Positions 26,679 to 35,444 of a DNA stretch of 64,000 nt are shown here, in pieces (the first letter of the stretch is position 1; the number at the start of each line of letters is the position of its first letter). The stretch is from Agarilytica rhodophyticola (GTDB lineage: Bacteria; Pseudomonadota; Gammaproteobacteria; Pseudomonadales; Cellvibrionaceae), in assembly GCF_002157225.2 (NCBI RefSeq), contig NZ_CP020038.1, positions 3,688,501 to 3,752,500 of the forward strand, given 5' to 3'. The notes under the pieces were generated by a model. That model was not told the origin of the DNA and did not search any database. It was given only the letters and a program-made list of their open reading frames with translations. The position numbers were made by a program, and so were the translations under genes.

Positions 26679-28447
26679 TATCTTACACCTCCAGTCTCCG
26701 GGATTTGATCGCCATCGAGATACCATTTAGGGTAATTGTCTCCCTCGCGCTGCTCGAAGGTCAAACGCCCTTCCTTTTCAGCTTCCACCCACAAACGGTT
26801 ACCGGGTAAATCGCGCCAATTATTGCGGTTTTCCACTAGGTCATCTGGAGTAGGCTTGTAGTCCTTATCGGGAATATACCATTGTGGCGGCCCCCCTTCA
26901 GTGTAGCGAACCCCTGCACCGTTGACACTCCAGTTATCTGGAATCGGCGCACCATGACCCTGAAAGGCGATGCCCGGCTTTTCCGACACATCTAGCACCC
27001 CTTCGGTACGGCCAACCGAATTAATACCCAATTCATTTGGGCTCGATCTGCCACCAGAGGGATCGAAGAAATTACCAAAACCACGTACATCCTTACCATC
27101 TTCGCCAATATTTTTCTCATTGCGCCAAGTCACCAAGCGATCAGGCGGTGGATACTTAACAATACGCATGGGCCTTTCCAAATCCATACCGCCGCTACCG
27201 CCGTCGGCATCTAGGATATTGGTACCTCCGGGGCTAATACCAAAGTGAGATTCAAAAGCCTTCACCAACTCGCTGCGGGCATTCACCTGGGCTGGCGAGG
27301 CACCGTCCATTCCGGCCAGGCGAATATTTTCAGCCCCTACCCTGTCACTAATCGCGTCAAAATCCTCATCGCGCATATTGCGTGTGCTATTTTGCTTATT
27401 GGCTGAATCACCAGCATCATCTGTTGCACTTGTAGAACCTTGGTTTTCTTCGTTGAGCAAGAAACGCTCATCTTCAGTAAGGTCCCTACTAACATCGACC
27501 TGGCGTTCATAAAAGTAGTTAGGGCGTGCGGAAGGAATGTTTTGCACATTCGGCTCAACAATATGTAAACGGACGCTGAATACTGTGGCTGCTGCGGCGT
27601 GACGCATTTCATCTTGAGCCCGTCTAAGCACACCGGCACCAGCTTTGACAACACGCACCGCGTGAGCCACAGCGGACACAATAATAGGAGCCATAACAGC
27701 GGTTACCGCACCTGTAACGGCGATAACAGCGGCAGAAATAATGGCTATAGCAATATCGGCATGGAAAACTTCTAAACCGTCAACCACAATCTTGCCCGCG
27801 GCTACTAGGTATTTTCCCTCTTTGATTAAGGCTATTTTATCGTTGTAATAGTCTTTAGCTTTTTGCCAAATGCCCCTGAAGTACTGGCGCCAGCCTTCCC
27901 TCACTTGTTCGCGACGCTGATCTTCAAGGCTTGAAAGCTGTTCAGATTTGGCGAGCATTTCGCGCAAACGATTTTTCGTCGCTTCATCATAACTGCGCCG
28001 TGACATGCTGTCTTCGAGCCACTGACGCTTGCCGCCAGTGGCGTTAAACTCGTGCATACTTTCAGGCAAATCTGCCGGATGGCCACGGGGATAGATACCA
28101 GAAATAACACTGGAATCACCGATGCCAAACATCTCGCGATTGAGATTATCCCGCTCTTTGACCAACTCCCAGTGTAGCTGATCCACTTGCTGACTCAGTG
28201 GCCCAGATTCGGGATTGAGAAAATCTTTTACCGCATTGATAACCGCTTCTCGCGCCGCTTCCACATCTTCGTCAGTATCATTAGGCCCTTTAATGCCCGC
28301 GACTAATCCTGCAAAGCGGTATTGCGCAGCAACACGATTCATCGCTTCTTGGGCGTATTCGCTGACTTCTGAAGCTTGATCTTGAAAGCTGTCTCCCGGC
28401 AGGTTATCCGGCGCTAATAGCGCACTTTCTGCTTGGCCCATTGCCAT
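26678..28447 (-). CDS. Putative T6SS toxin with unidentified C-terminal domain
   Basis: 589-aa protein encoded between vgrG and PAAR. Residues 1-225 are helical and charged. Residues 227-267 form a hydrophobic stretch (IAIAIISAAVIAVTGAVTAV), possibly for membrane passage, and 290-420 is a variable linker. The C-terminal region (about 425-589) has FGNFFDPSGGRSSPNELGI, then GHGAPIPDNWSVNGAGVRY, then GGPPQWYIPDKDY. The Gly/Pro spacing loosely recalls NAD-cleaving TNT or ADP-ribosyltransferase toxins, but I cannot assign a family. ATG at 28447 overlaps the upstream stop (TAATG). The next gene begins on its stop codon. Confidence 0.6.
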   Translation of the reverse strand: MAMGQAESALLAPDNLPGDSFQDQASEVSEYAQEAMNRVAAQYRFAGLVAGIKGPNDTDEDVEAAREAVINAVKDFLNPESGPLSQQVDQLHWELVKERDNLNREMFGIGDSSVISGIYPRGHPADLPESMHEFNATGGKRQWLEDSMSRRSYDEATKNRLREMLAKSEQLSSLEDQRREQVREGWRQYFRGIWQKAKDYYNDKIALIKEGKYLVAAGKIVVDGLEVFHADIAIAIISAAVIAVTGAVTAVMAPIIVSAVAHAVRVVKAGAGVLRRAQDEMRHAAAATVFSVRLHIVEPNVQNIPSARPNYFYERQVDVSRDLTEDERFLLNEENQGSTSATDDAGDSANKQNSTRNMRDEDFDAISDRVGAENIRLAGMDGASPAQVNARSELVKAFESHFGISPGGTNILDADGGSGGMDLERPMRIVKYPPPDRLVTWRNEKNIGEDGKDVRGFGNFFDPSGGRSSPNELGINSVGRTEGVLDVSEKPGIAFQGHGAPIPDNWSVNGAGVRYTEGGPPQWYIPDKDYKPTPDDLVENRNNWRDLPGNRLWVEAEKEGRLTFEQREGDNYPKWYLDGDQIPETGGVR

Positions 28448-28794
28448 TAATCCCTATAGGTGTAGAAGAAATTTTTTGCCAATGCAGCAACATTGAGCCC
28501 ACTTTGATTGGGGCTGCTGCTGGGTAATTTAGCGAATGCCCCCTTGCCAAAATCAAGCTGGGAAAATTCAGACTGTAAACTCTCCAATGCCGACATTTCG
28601 TCCTTGTGTAAAGATTTCGCCTTGGCAAACAGTGCTGGCATTTTTTTCGCCTGAGCATCCACTTTAACATCTTCAGCAAATACTTTATGACAGGGTGTTA
28701 ACCCCAAGTCAGCAAAGAACTTTTTGCGTAAATCATCTCTGATTTTTTGTCTCTCTGGCTCTTTTTTTGAAAAGGCGCCTTTCTTAAAACTCAT
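28447..28794 (-). CDS. Small putative effector adaptor/chaperone
   Basis: 115-aa Lys-rich protein starting 10 bp after the VgrG stop, its stop overlapping the toxin start by one base. It begins FKKGAFSKKEPERQKIRDDL and has helices in the middle (KKMPALFAKAKSLHKDEMSA). No domain (DUF4123, DUF2169 or DUF1795) is recognisable. Its position between VgrG and a toxin is typical of loading adaptors, so that role is suggested by context only. Confidence 0.55.
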   Translation of the reverse strand: MSFKKGAFSKKEPERQKIRDDLRKKFFADLGLTPCHKVFAEDVKVDAQAKKMPALFAKAKSLHKDEMSALESLQSEFSQLDFGKGAFAKLPSSSPNQSGLNVAALAKNFFYTYRD

Positions 28795-28803
28795 GCATAG
28801 GCC

Positions 28804-30942
28804 TCAGTTTAGATTAATGCGTGAACTGCCTTTAAGGTTGATGGTCACCCCTTCGATATTGACGGTACCATCTTCGTTGAGTTGAATCTTCGATTTACCG
28901 CAGACGAACTCCATACGTTTACCGGCAACCACCACTTTATTTTGTCCCACTTCTTCAAACGATCCCAATAAGGTAGATTCGTTGCGAATGCCCGCCACAG
29001 ATACTTGATAGCCGCCGCCAACCGTCAAAGTTTTAGCACCGCCAACAATTTCATTGGAACTGACCATGACCGTTTCAGCTTTGTTCTTAGCGACCCCAAC
29101 AATAAGATTACCTTCACCCATGTTCAAAGCATCTGGCACTCCCAATTTGTTGGCAAAATCACCAATGGCTGAAGCAAAAGCCTTAAATTTGGAGGTAACC
29201 GCCTGCTGCAATTTATTGGGACCCACCATTAAGGTCATATTGCCGCCGATGACTTCGTGGTGATTATTGCCCACTTCAATAGATTTGTTGTTACCGACGC
29301 TCTCGCTTTGATTTTGATCAACACGTTTTGAACGATTATTTTCCACATGAATTTCATGATCTTTTTGGGCGTGCAGGTAGATCTTTTCTTCGTCGGTTTT
29401 ATCTTCAAAGGTAAGTTCGTTAAAGCCATCACCTTTGTGCGTGTCGGTGCGAAAAACACTCTTAGTTTTGTGCTTAGGTAGCGGATAAGGTACTTTTTGT
29501 TTTTTATTGGGAACAGCACCGACAATAGCTGGGCGATCAGGATCACCTTCAAAAAAGGTGATCATCACTTCCATCCCGATGCGGGGAATAATTTGCCCTC
29601 CCCAGCCACCGCCGGCCCAGTTTTGCATAACCCGAACCCAACAAGTATCGCTGCCGTCTTTTTTTGCTCGACGATCCCAAGGAAACCAAACTTTAACGCG
29701 ACCGTATTCGTCAGGGTGAATTTCCTCCCCTTCAGGACCTGCCACAAAAGCCAGTTGGGAACCATCAATGCGGGGGCGCAAGGTCTTTTTATGAGGAGTC
29801 GCAGGAATTTTGGCTGGAATTGCAACAAAACTGTTACGGTATTCTGGCTCAGCCCCTTGCTCATCACCATCGATCTTTTTAGCGGCTACATCTTGCGGAT
29901 TCTTATTGCCATAACTGGGGTTAATGGCCTCGTGCTCGACACTTAAGGTGACATAAGGGTCAAATTTGTTTTTCGGGTTCGCCACATCAAAAGGCGTAAA
30001 CTTAGAGCCCGGAGACAAGCTTCTCTCACTGGATTCGCCAGAGACTTTTTGATGATCTGCCTCTACTGCCTGCATACGCAAACGGGTCTGTCGCTCTACC
30101 GCAGAGCTTTGTATACCTTCCGATGCACGCTCGCCTTCGCCATAGCCACCGAGAACAGGGTATTCATATAGTTCGTAGTCACTGTTGTGCGGCAGTTTCA
30201 CAATAGATGGGGTTTTGGCTTCAGGAAGCAATTCGGGGGTTTCAAAGTTCCAGTCACGGCCAGCAAATTTCCCCGGCGTATAGCGGTACTTAGTATCAAA
30301 GCGCTGGATACTATCGTGCTCACTGGCACCAATGCGAAGACGGGTATCATCATCGCCAGTATAACCATTAGGAAAATTGGCAATGTGCAAGACATGCTTG
30401 CCAAGTTCGTGCTCAAACCAGTAGAAAATACCGTCTTCTTCAAGGCGACGGTTAAGGTAATCTAAATCGGTTTCATTGTATTGTACGCTGTAATGTTGCT
30501 TCGGCACTTCTTTAAAAATACCCGCTTTTACAGGTACATCAATACCATGTTCTGATAGCAGCGTTTCACAGACTTCGACGGAGGTCATGTCCATCCAAAT
30601 ACGACAATCTGACTTTTGCCCCAATAACCAAAGCTGAGGTTTTAAAGTGAGCTGATAAAGATAATGGTCTTGGGAAACTTCTGTGCCGGCCGTCATTTCA
30701 GTAACGATAGCATTCCAGTTTCGCCGTTTATTTTGATCCAAAGTTAAACTAATATCAGCGCTATTACCTAATAATTGATCCGGCGCAATGTCTTTATTTT
30801 TAGATAACACTTGTAGTGATATATCAAATAATTCTGATATTGATTCGCGAACTTTCATGCGTTCTACGAGAAGTTGATCAGGGCCCAAAAGCCCATCTAC
30901 TCGCACAATGCGATTAGCCTGCATAAAACCTAAAATGCCCAT
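28804..30942 (-). CDS. vgrG: VgrG (TssI) T6SS spike protein
   Basis: 712-aa trimeric spike. The N-terminal gp27-like part has the RVDGLLGPDQLLVERMKVRE region and QYNETDLDYLNRRLEEDGIF. The OB fold contains HPDEYGRVKVWFPWDRRAKK, with WVRVMQNWAGGGWGGQIIPR typical of VgrG. The gp5-like beta-helix tail has repeats such as SVGNNKSIEVGNNHHEVIG and ends with MEFVCGKSKIQLNEDGTV. There is no C-terminal effector extension, so cargo is probably bound by the downstream adaptor/toxin/PAAR genes. It is first in a minus-strand operon of six genes. No T6SS core (tss) genes lie in the window. Confidence 0.95.
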   Translation of the reverse strand: MGILGFMQANRIVRVDGLLGPDQLLVERMKVRESISELFDISLQVLSKNKDIAPDQLLGNSADISLTLDQNKRRNWNAIVTEMTAGTEVSQDHYLYQLTLKPQLWLLGQKSDCRIWMDMTSVEVCETLLSEHGIDVPVKAGIFKEVPKQHYSVQYNETDLDYLNRRLEEDGIFYWFEHELGKHVLHIANFPNGYTGDDDTRLRIGASEHDSIQRFDTKYRYTPGKFAGRDWNFETPELLPEAKTPSIVKLPHNSDYELYEYPVLGGYGEGERASEGIQSSAVERQTRLRMQAVEADHQKVSGESSERSLSPGSKFTPFDVANPKNKFDPYVTLSVEHEAINPSYGNKNPQDVAAKKIDGDEQGAEPEYRNSFVAIPAKIPATPHKKTLRPRIDGSQLAFVAGPEGEEIHPDEYGRVKVWFPWDRRAKKDGSDTCWVRVMQNWAGGGWGGQIIPRIGMEVMITFFEGDPDRPAIVGAVPNKKQKVPYPLPKHKTKSVFRTDTHKGDGFNELTFEDKTDEEKIYLHAQKDHEIHVENNRSKRVDQNQSESVGNNKSIEVGNNHHEVIGGNMTLMVGPNKLQQAVTSKFKAFASAIGDFANKLGVPDALNMGEGNLIVGVAKNKAETVMVSSNEIVGGAKTLTVGGGYQVSVAGIRNESTLLGSFEEVGQNKVVVAGKRMEFVCGKSKIQLNEDGTVNIEGVTINLKGSSRINLN

Positions 30943-31295
30943 AAGTACCTTTTAATAAAGTAGCGAATAAAGTAACGACGTAATAGCGCAACAACGCAAT
31001 AACGTATTGCAAAAAAATTTATCCCAAAGTGCCCACAAATAAGCTGTAAACGCTGCGGTATTAAATAGCAAATACTTATTTAAAATTGCATACTTGGTCA
31101 CAGTTTTTGATGTTTTTATAGCAATTCAATAAAAGGTTAAATTTGCTGAATTATTTATTTCAAAATTATTTTTTTGTGTCGAAAAATCTTACAAAAGGAA
31201 GAAGAAAAGGGAAAAGACAGTGGCTTAATACTACTCGCAATGTGCCACTTCCATGTGGCTAAGCCGATTGTCTATACGTATTTTTCTAACTGTTA
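30943..31295. other. vgrG upstream region with short tandem repeat
   Basis: 353 bp with no gene. Immediately before the vgrG start it contains AATAAAGTAGCG (30954-30965) and AATAAAGTAACG (30966-30977), followed by more degenerate repeats to about 31012. It must contain the promoter of the six-gene T6SS island. Confidence 0.5.
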
Positions 31296-33689
31296 TTAAG
31301 CCGCTCGCTGAAGGCTCATATATTCATTAATGACGTGGGAAATTTTGTCTTTAAGCTGATCATCAAGGCCGACGTCTTTGTAAGCTTTGGTTATCTCCCT
31401 GTGTAACTGGCGATTGAGATTAATTTTTTCGCCACAGGACTCAAATAGATGATATATAAAAAACAAACACATTTTGTTTTCGTCAGTACCATCGTGCGAG
31501 ATATTGGTAAGCTGCTGGGCAATAGTGGGATGCAAACTGGAAAGACTCAAGAAGATTACGGTTAACTCATCATAATTAAATGGTTCGGATTTCATATAAT
31601 TGGCTAAGGTCTGGGCAAAAGCAAAAATGCTAGGGTTGAACGCAGATGAACCTTCCGCAAGACCACGGCCAGCCGTAGCGAAAGGATCACTGTCAAAACC
31701 TCCCGGGAGAGCACAACCAGAAATAGCAAAAGGATCACTGTCAAAACTTTCAGGTGCTAGGGCGTCGGGTATTCCAGATGAACCTAGCAAATCATCGCCG
31801 CTCTCCCCACGGTATGACCTTGGTGGTGGAGACGATTTCATAATGAGCTTATCCACATCAGATGGTGCAGCCCCAACAATCATCGCACCTGGCGCGAGAT
31901 AATCAGCCGAAGCTACTTGGGGTACTTTACGTAAAACAGGTAAATCCTCCGCAGGATTTTCACGTTTATCTACCATTAAACAATTGGTGTAAGGCGACAT
32001 CAATTGATACCGGCAGGCAATATCAATAATTTCTTCCTTATTGTCACAGCTTCGTATCCGCTGTGCAGCCGCCAGGCGCGATAATTGGGAATAATACGGT
32101 GCACTCACTTGTTGATCGCCAGTGTCGTGGTATGAACACAGATCTACCTGTTGTGTGAGCGTTTTTCCATCGGACATATGCAGTCGCAATTGCGCTTCAT
32201 TTGCCGGTTCTTTAGCAAATTCAGCAAAAACATTAACTGTATCGCCGTGATATACAGCCCCTATGTTTTGTTGATATAGCGGATCTTGTGACCACTTGAT
32301 TTCAACTTTGTCTGTTCCCGGTTGCCGCATTCGGCTAAAGTGGCGGATAATACTCTGTGCCATATTTTCATTGGGGCTCACAAGCTCGCACGCGCCCCCT
32401 GTCATACTGGCCAAAGTACGCACAAAGTTTTCAGATACAGCACTACCTACGCCAACAGTAAAAATACGGTGATGGATATTTTTTGCCTGCGCAAAAATAG
32501 CATCTTGCCCATAAATTCGGCCATCGGTAATCAATAAAATATCACTGTCGCTTTGCTGTAAGTTTTCTTCTTGATACACATATTTTAGCGCCGGACCAAT
32601 ATTCGTACCCCCCATATTGGCTTCTAATTTTTCGATCTCATGCAAGGCGAAAGTTTTATTTCTCGGTTTCGCCTGTACTGTAGTATTAAATAAGGGATGA
32701 TGGTCAGTGCCAAATAAAATAATGTTAAAAAACTCGTGATGGCTTAGTGACTTGACAATTTTCGATAACGCAATGCGAGTTTGCTGAATAGAAACGCCTG
32801 CCATTGAGCCAGAACAATCAACCACAATAGTAATATTTCTCCCTTGCTCATCAGGCTTTTTATTTTGGCTAAAGCGTTGATACATTCGCTGTATCACAGT
32901 TTGTTTTTCTTTACCGGCGTCTGCGGAGGTCATCTCGAAACGAGGGTGAAAACTTGCAAGCACACAATAATTGTCGCCGTCCTGCCCTATTACCCCACAA
33001 TGATGCTGCTCTTCAGATTCTAGCGTTAAGATGAAGTCTCTATCCATCAAAGTATTTTCTTCTTTGATAATCACTTCAGCACTATCGTCATCACGAACAA
33101 TACCTAGTGCATGTGTGGGACTTGCAATATTGGCTTTACTTAACGCACCTATAATTTTTAGATAAAATTGGTAGCTATACTTGGCATATATATTTGACTC
33201 AGGTACTTGGTGTGGACTAAATGAGGAATGGCCATAACGTTGCGCAATAGTTGTGGGAATAAACAAACGTAAGCTATTCCCTTGCCAGCGCTGAATAAAA
33301 GCGTAGTTAAGTGCAATGGATATGTCGCCATCGGGCATCAAATTGCCGATGTTCATGGTATACATACCCTCTTCTAACTGCTCTAACATGATGGCGGTAT
33401 CGCCATCTGTAATGGCATCTTCATAGCGAGTTTGCGCTTGTTTTTTTTCTATTATGCTAGCGGTGAGTACTCGACCATCAATGATGACTTCAAGTGATAG
33501 TAACACCGCGTCAATTGGCAATTGGAAGGTATATACCACTTCAATATTGCGGTGTTCTTTATTTTTATAGTGCTGCGTTAATGTAACGTCAGTCATTAAA
33601 CCTTCTATTTTTGCTTCGATATCTACTTCTTTTAGAGGTATAAGCTCACCAGCGGGTGTCGCCAGCTGCGGACTAATATAATCTGTCAT
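31296..33689 (-). CDS. VIT and von Willebrand A domain protein
   Basis: 797-aa protein. The VIT domain (about residues 5-135) has KNKEHRNIEVVYTFQLPIDA and a DGDISIALNYAF segment. The vWA domain carries the metal-ion site DCSGSM at 291-296, with a later Thr (GGTNIG) and Asp (LLITDGR). After about residue 600 come low-complexity repeats (FDSDPFAISGCAL, FDSDPFATAGRGL) and a helical tail. No signal peptide is seen, so it is probably cytoplasmic. Its start overlaps the MerR stop, so the pair is an operon. Similar proteins are stress or surface associated; the function here is unknown. Confidence 0.85.
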   Translation of the reverse strand: MTDYISPQLATPAGELIPLKEVDIEAKIEGLMTDVTLTQHYKNKEHRNIEVVYTFQLPIDAVLLSLEVIIDGRVLTASIIEKKQAQTRYEDAITDGDTAIMLEQLEEGMYTMNIGNLMPDGDISIALNYAFIQRWQGNSLRLFIPTTIAQRYGHSSFSPHQVPESNIYAKYSYQFYLKIIGALSKANIASPTHALGIVRDDDSAEVIIKEENTLMDRDFILTLESEEQHHCGVIGQDGDNYCVLASFHPRFEMTSADAGKEKQTVIQRMYQRFSQNKKPDEQGRNITIVVDCSGSMAGVSIQQTRIALSKIVKSLSHHEFFNIILFGTDHHPLFNTTVQAKPRNKTFALHEIEKLEANMGGTNIGPALKYVYQEENLQQSDSDILLITDGRIYGQDAIFAQAKNIHHRIFTVGVGSAVSENFVRTLASMTGGACELVSPNENMAQSIIRHFSRMRQPGTDKVEIKWSQDPLYQQNIGAVYHGDTVNVFAEFAKEPANEAQLRLHMSDGKTLTQQVDLCSYHDTGDQQVSAPYYSQLSRLAAAQRIRSCDNKEEIIDIACRYQLMSPYTNCLMVDKRENPAEDLPVLRKVPQVASADYLAPGAMIVGAAPSDVDKLIMKSSPPPRSYRGESGDDLLGSSGIPDALAPESFDSDPFAISGCALPGGFDSDPFATAGRGLAEGSSAFNPSIFAFAQTLANYMKSEPFNYDELTVIFLSLSSLHPTIAQQLTNISHDGTDENKMCLFFIYHLFESCGEKINLNRQLHREITKAYKDVGLDDQLKDKISHVINEYMSLQRAA

Positions 33690-34120
33690 CAGTCGTTTTC
33701 CTTGTTGTTGACGTCGTTAGTTTTAATAGTTTTATATAGCTCTAATATCTGTTGGGATAACTCGCGAATTTGTGACGATGTAAGCCCGCTTCTCGCCGGT
33801 TCAACCTGCAGTTCGATGCCATCGTCAATAATAATGTGGGTCCATACTTCTAAAGAGCCTGGTTGTGGACGCTTTAGAGGAAGATGATGAGGATCATCAG
33901 GTTGTTGGAGAATTTCCGCGATACGTTCCAGTGACAAGCCTGCGGACTGCCATTTCTTTATTTCTAATAACTTTTGTAAATGAGAAGGAAAATAACGGGC
34001 GCCACGATTCTTACCTTCCGGGCCAGGAACTAAACCCTTCTGAATATAAAAGCGTGCTGTCCGCACATTTACATCTGCCAACTGACAGAGTTCATCTAAT
34101 GTATAAGTTTGCGTCTTCAT
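33689..34120 (-). CDS. MerR family regulator
   Basis: About 143-aa MerR protein. The start ATG at 34120 gives KTQTYTLDELCQLADVNVRT; an upstream TTG at 34141 would add seven residues. A winged helix (RTARFYIQKGLVPGPEG, GARYFPSHLQKLLEIKKW) is followed by a C-terminal coiled region with no clustered Cys. Hence it is not a typical metal sensor. Its stop overlaps the start of the VIT/vWA gene, so it probably regulates its own operon. The sensed signal is unknown. Confidence 0.85.
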   Translation of the reverse strand: MKTQTYTLDELCQLADVNVRTARFYIQKGLVPGPEGKNRGARYFPSHLQKLLEIKKWQSAGLSLERIAEILQQPDDPHHLPLKRPQPGSLEVWTHIIIDDGIELQVEPARSGLTSSQIRELSQQILELYKTIKTNDVNNKEND

Positions 34121-34412
34121 GGCAAGCAATATAATACACAATCACTGACTAATTCAACTGTATAATAAAAACTAATGACGTAGATAATGAACCACCTAGC
34201 CCTAAAGCTACTTGTAAGACGCAACGCATGACAAAATCACTCGAGTCATTTGGTACGAATAGAGTAGCTAGGTCTGACAGACGCTAAAGACGAGAGTAAA
34301 AACACTCAGGATATTAAAAAGATAGGGACATACTAAAGCTCAGTAGGCCCTTGGGTAAGAATTCAAAAGCCACTTAGATCCGTGGCTTCCTATTGACTAA
34401 ATTTAGTATTGA

Positions 34413-35432
34413 TCAATAACGCCAAGCAAACGACAGCGTACCAAAGCGGGTTAAGTTTTCAACGTTTTCATCAGAGCCTTCATCTTGCAAAACGTCAAAG
34501 TCACTAAAGGCAAAAGTAAGGGCGTAATTGCCCCAGGAATAGGCAATACCTGTTGTCACCCCTATCGTTGCATGGTCATAATCAGTAGATCGACTATCGC
34601 GGAAGGTATTGCCATCGGTGAATATCTGGTTAAAGATATAGTCTAGCTGCAACCCAAAATAGGTATACCAACCACCGTCCACTGCCATAGGATTAATGGT
34701 ACGGGAATTAGAGAATAGCGTGGTGACGTAGGACTCTTGCAGGTTGCGACCGTAACGAATCATCATACCCGAGCCGACACCACTTTGCAGGGTTCCCGCA
34801 CTGGCTTCTGCCAGAGTTAACACATCCAAATGATCCGTGGCAGAACTCCAGGTTCGCCAGATTCTCGCTCGCGACAACTGGAACACCAGCTCGTTTTCTA
34901 ATTGAGTATCCCAACCTAAGGGTTCATCAGCACCAATAATTTTATGGACAAATTTCTGCACTTCTTCCCCTAAAGCGGCAGGACCTACAATACCAATGGT
35001 GGTACTTACCCGGTCAGCATGGCCCTGGCTCACTGTGACATAGCTGTTTGTCATTGCCAATAAAGCCGAGTATGGCAATTCATCTTCATCGGGTACTGCA
35101 ATAGTAATATCACTCGGGGTACTCATGGTTTGACCAAGGGCATAGGCATTAGCCGCAAACTCTATCCCCTGTTTGGGCATGGTCCACATAAGGGGCAGTA
35201 CCCAAAAATCATGGCTCGGAGGTTTTCCTGATTTTTCTCCCACATCAAACACTGACACATAGAGGCCATTGGTATAGCCATTATCGTTACCTACAAATAG
35301 ATCGTTATCTAAGGTAACGGATATCCAATCAATTTCAGCTCTTACCGACATAGTCGCAGAACACAGGCACATCAATAGCAGTGTTTTTTTCGTGTAAGTA
35401 TTCAGCATAGATCTCAACATCGCGCTAGCCAT
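34413..35432 (-). CDS. lpxR: LpxR-like outer-membrane lipid A 3'-O-deacylase
   Basis: 339-aa outer-membrane barrel with a signal peptide (to about Ala32). It begins EIDWISVTLDNDLFVGND, followed by GYTNGLYVS (Ca-binding and catalytic-loop region of LpxR). The motif QKFVHKIIG, with the likely catalytic His163, and GWDTQL match Salmonella LpxR. The C-terminus ends with the aromatic outer-membrane signature FAWRY. It would trim lipid A acyl chains and alter envelope permeability. Start 12 bp after the RND channel gene's stop suggests it belongs to the efflux operon. Confidence 0.85.
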   Translation of the reverse strand: MASAMLRSMLNTYTKKTLLLMCLCSATMSVRAEIDWISVTLDNDLFVGNDNGYTNGLYVSVFDVGEKSGKPPSHDFWVLPLMWTMPKQGIEFAANAYALGQTMSTPSDITIAVPDEDELPYSALLAMTNSYVTVSQGHADRVSTTIGIVGPAALGEEVQKFVHKIIGADEPLGWDTQLENELVFQLSRARIWRTWSSATDHLDVLTLAEASAGTLQSGVGSGMMIRYGRNLQESYVTTLFSNSRTINPMAVDGGWYTYFGLQLDYIFNQIFTDGNTFRDSRSTDYDHATIGVTTGIAYSWGNYALTFAFSDFDVLQDEGSDENVENLTRFGTLSFAWRY

Positions 35433-35444
35433 TTAAATAGAGGT

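Noticed and set aside
26678-28447. Firm assignment of the toxin as a TNT NAD-glycohydrolase
   Set aside because: Only the Gly/Pro spacing is similar; catalytic residues could not be matched.
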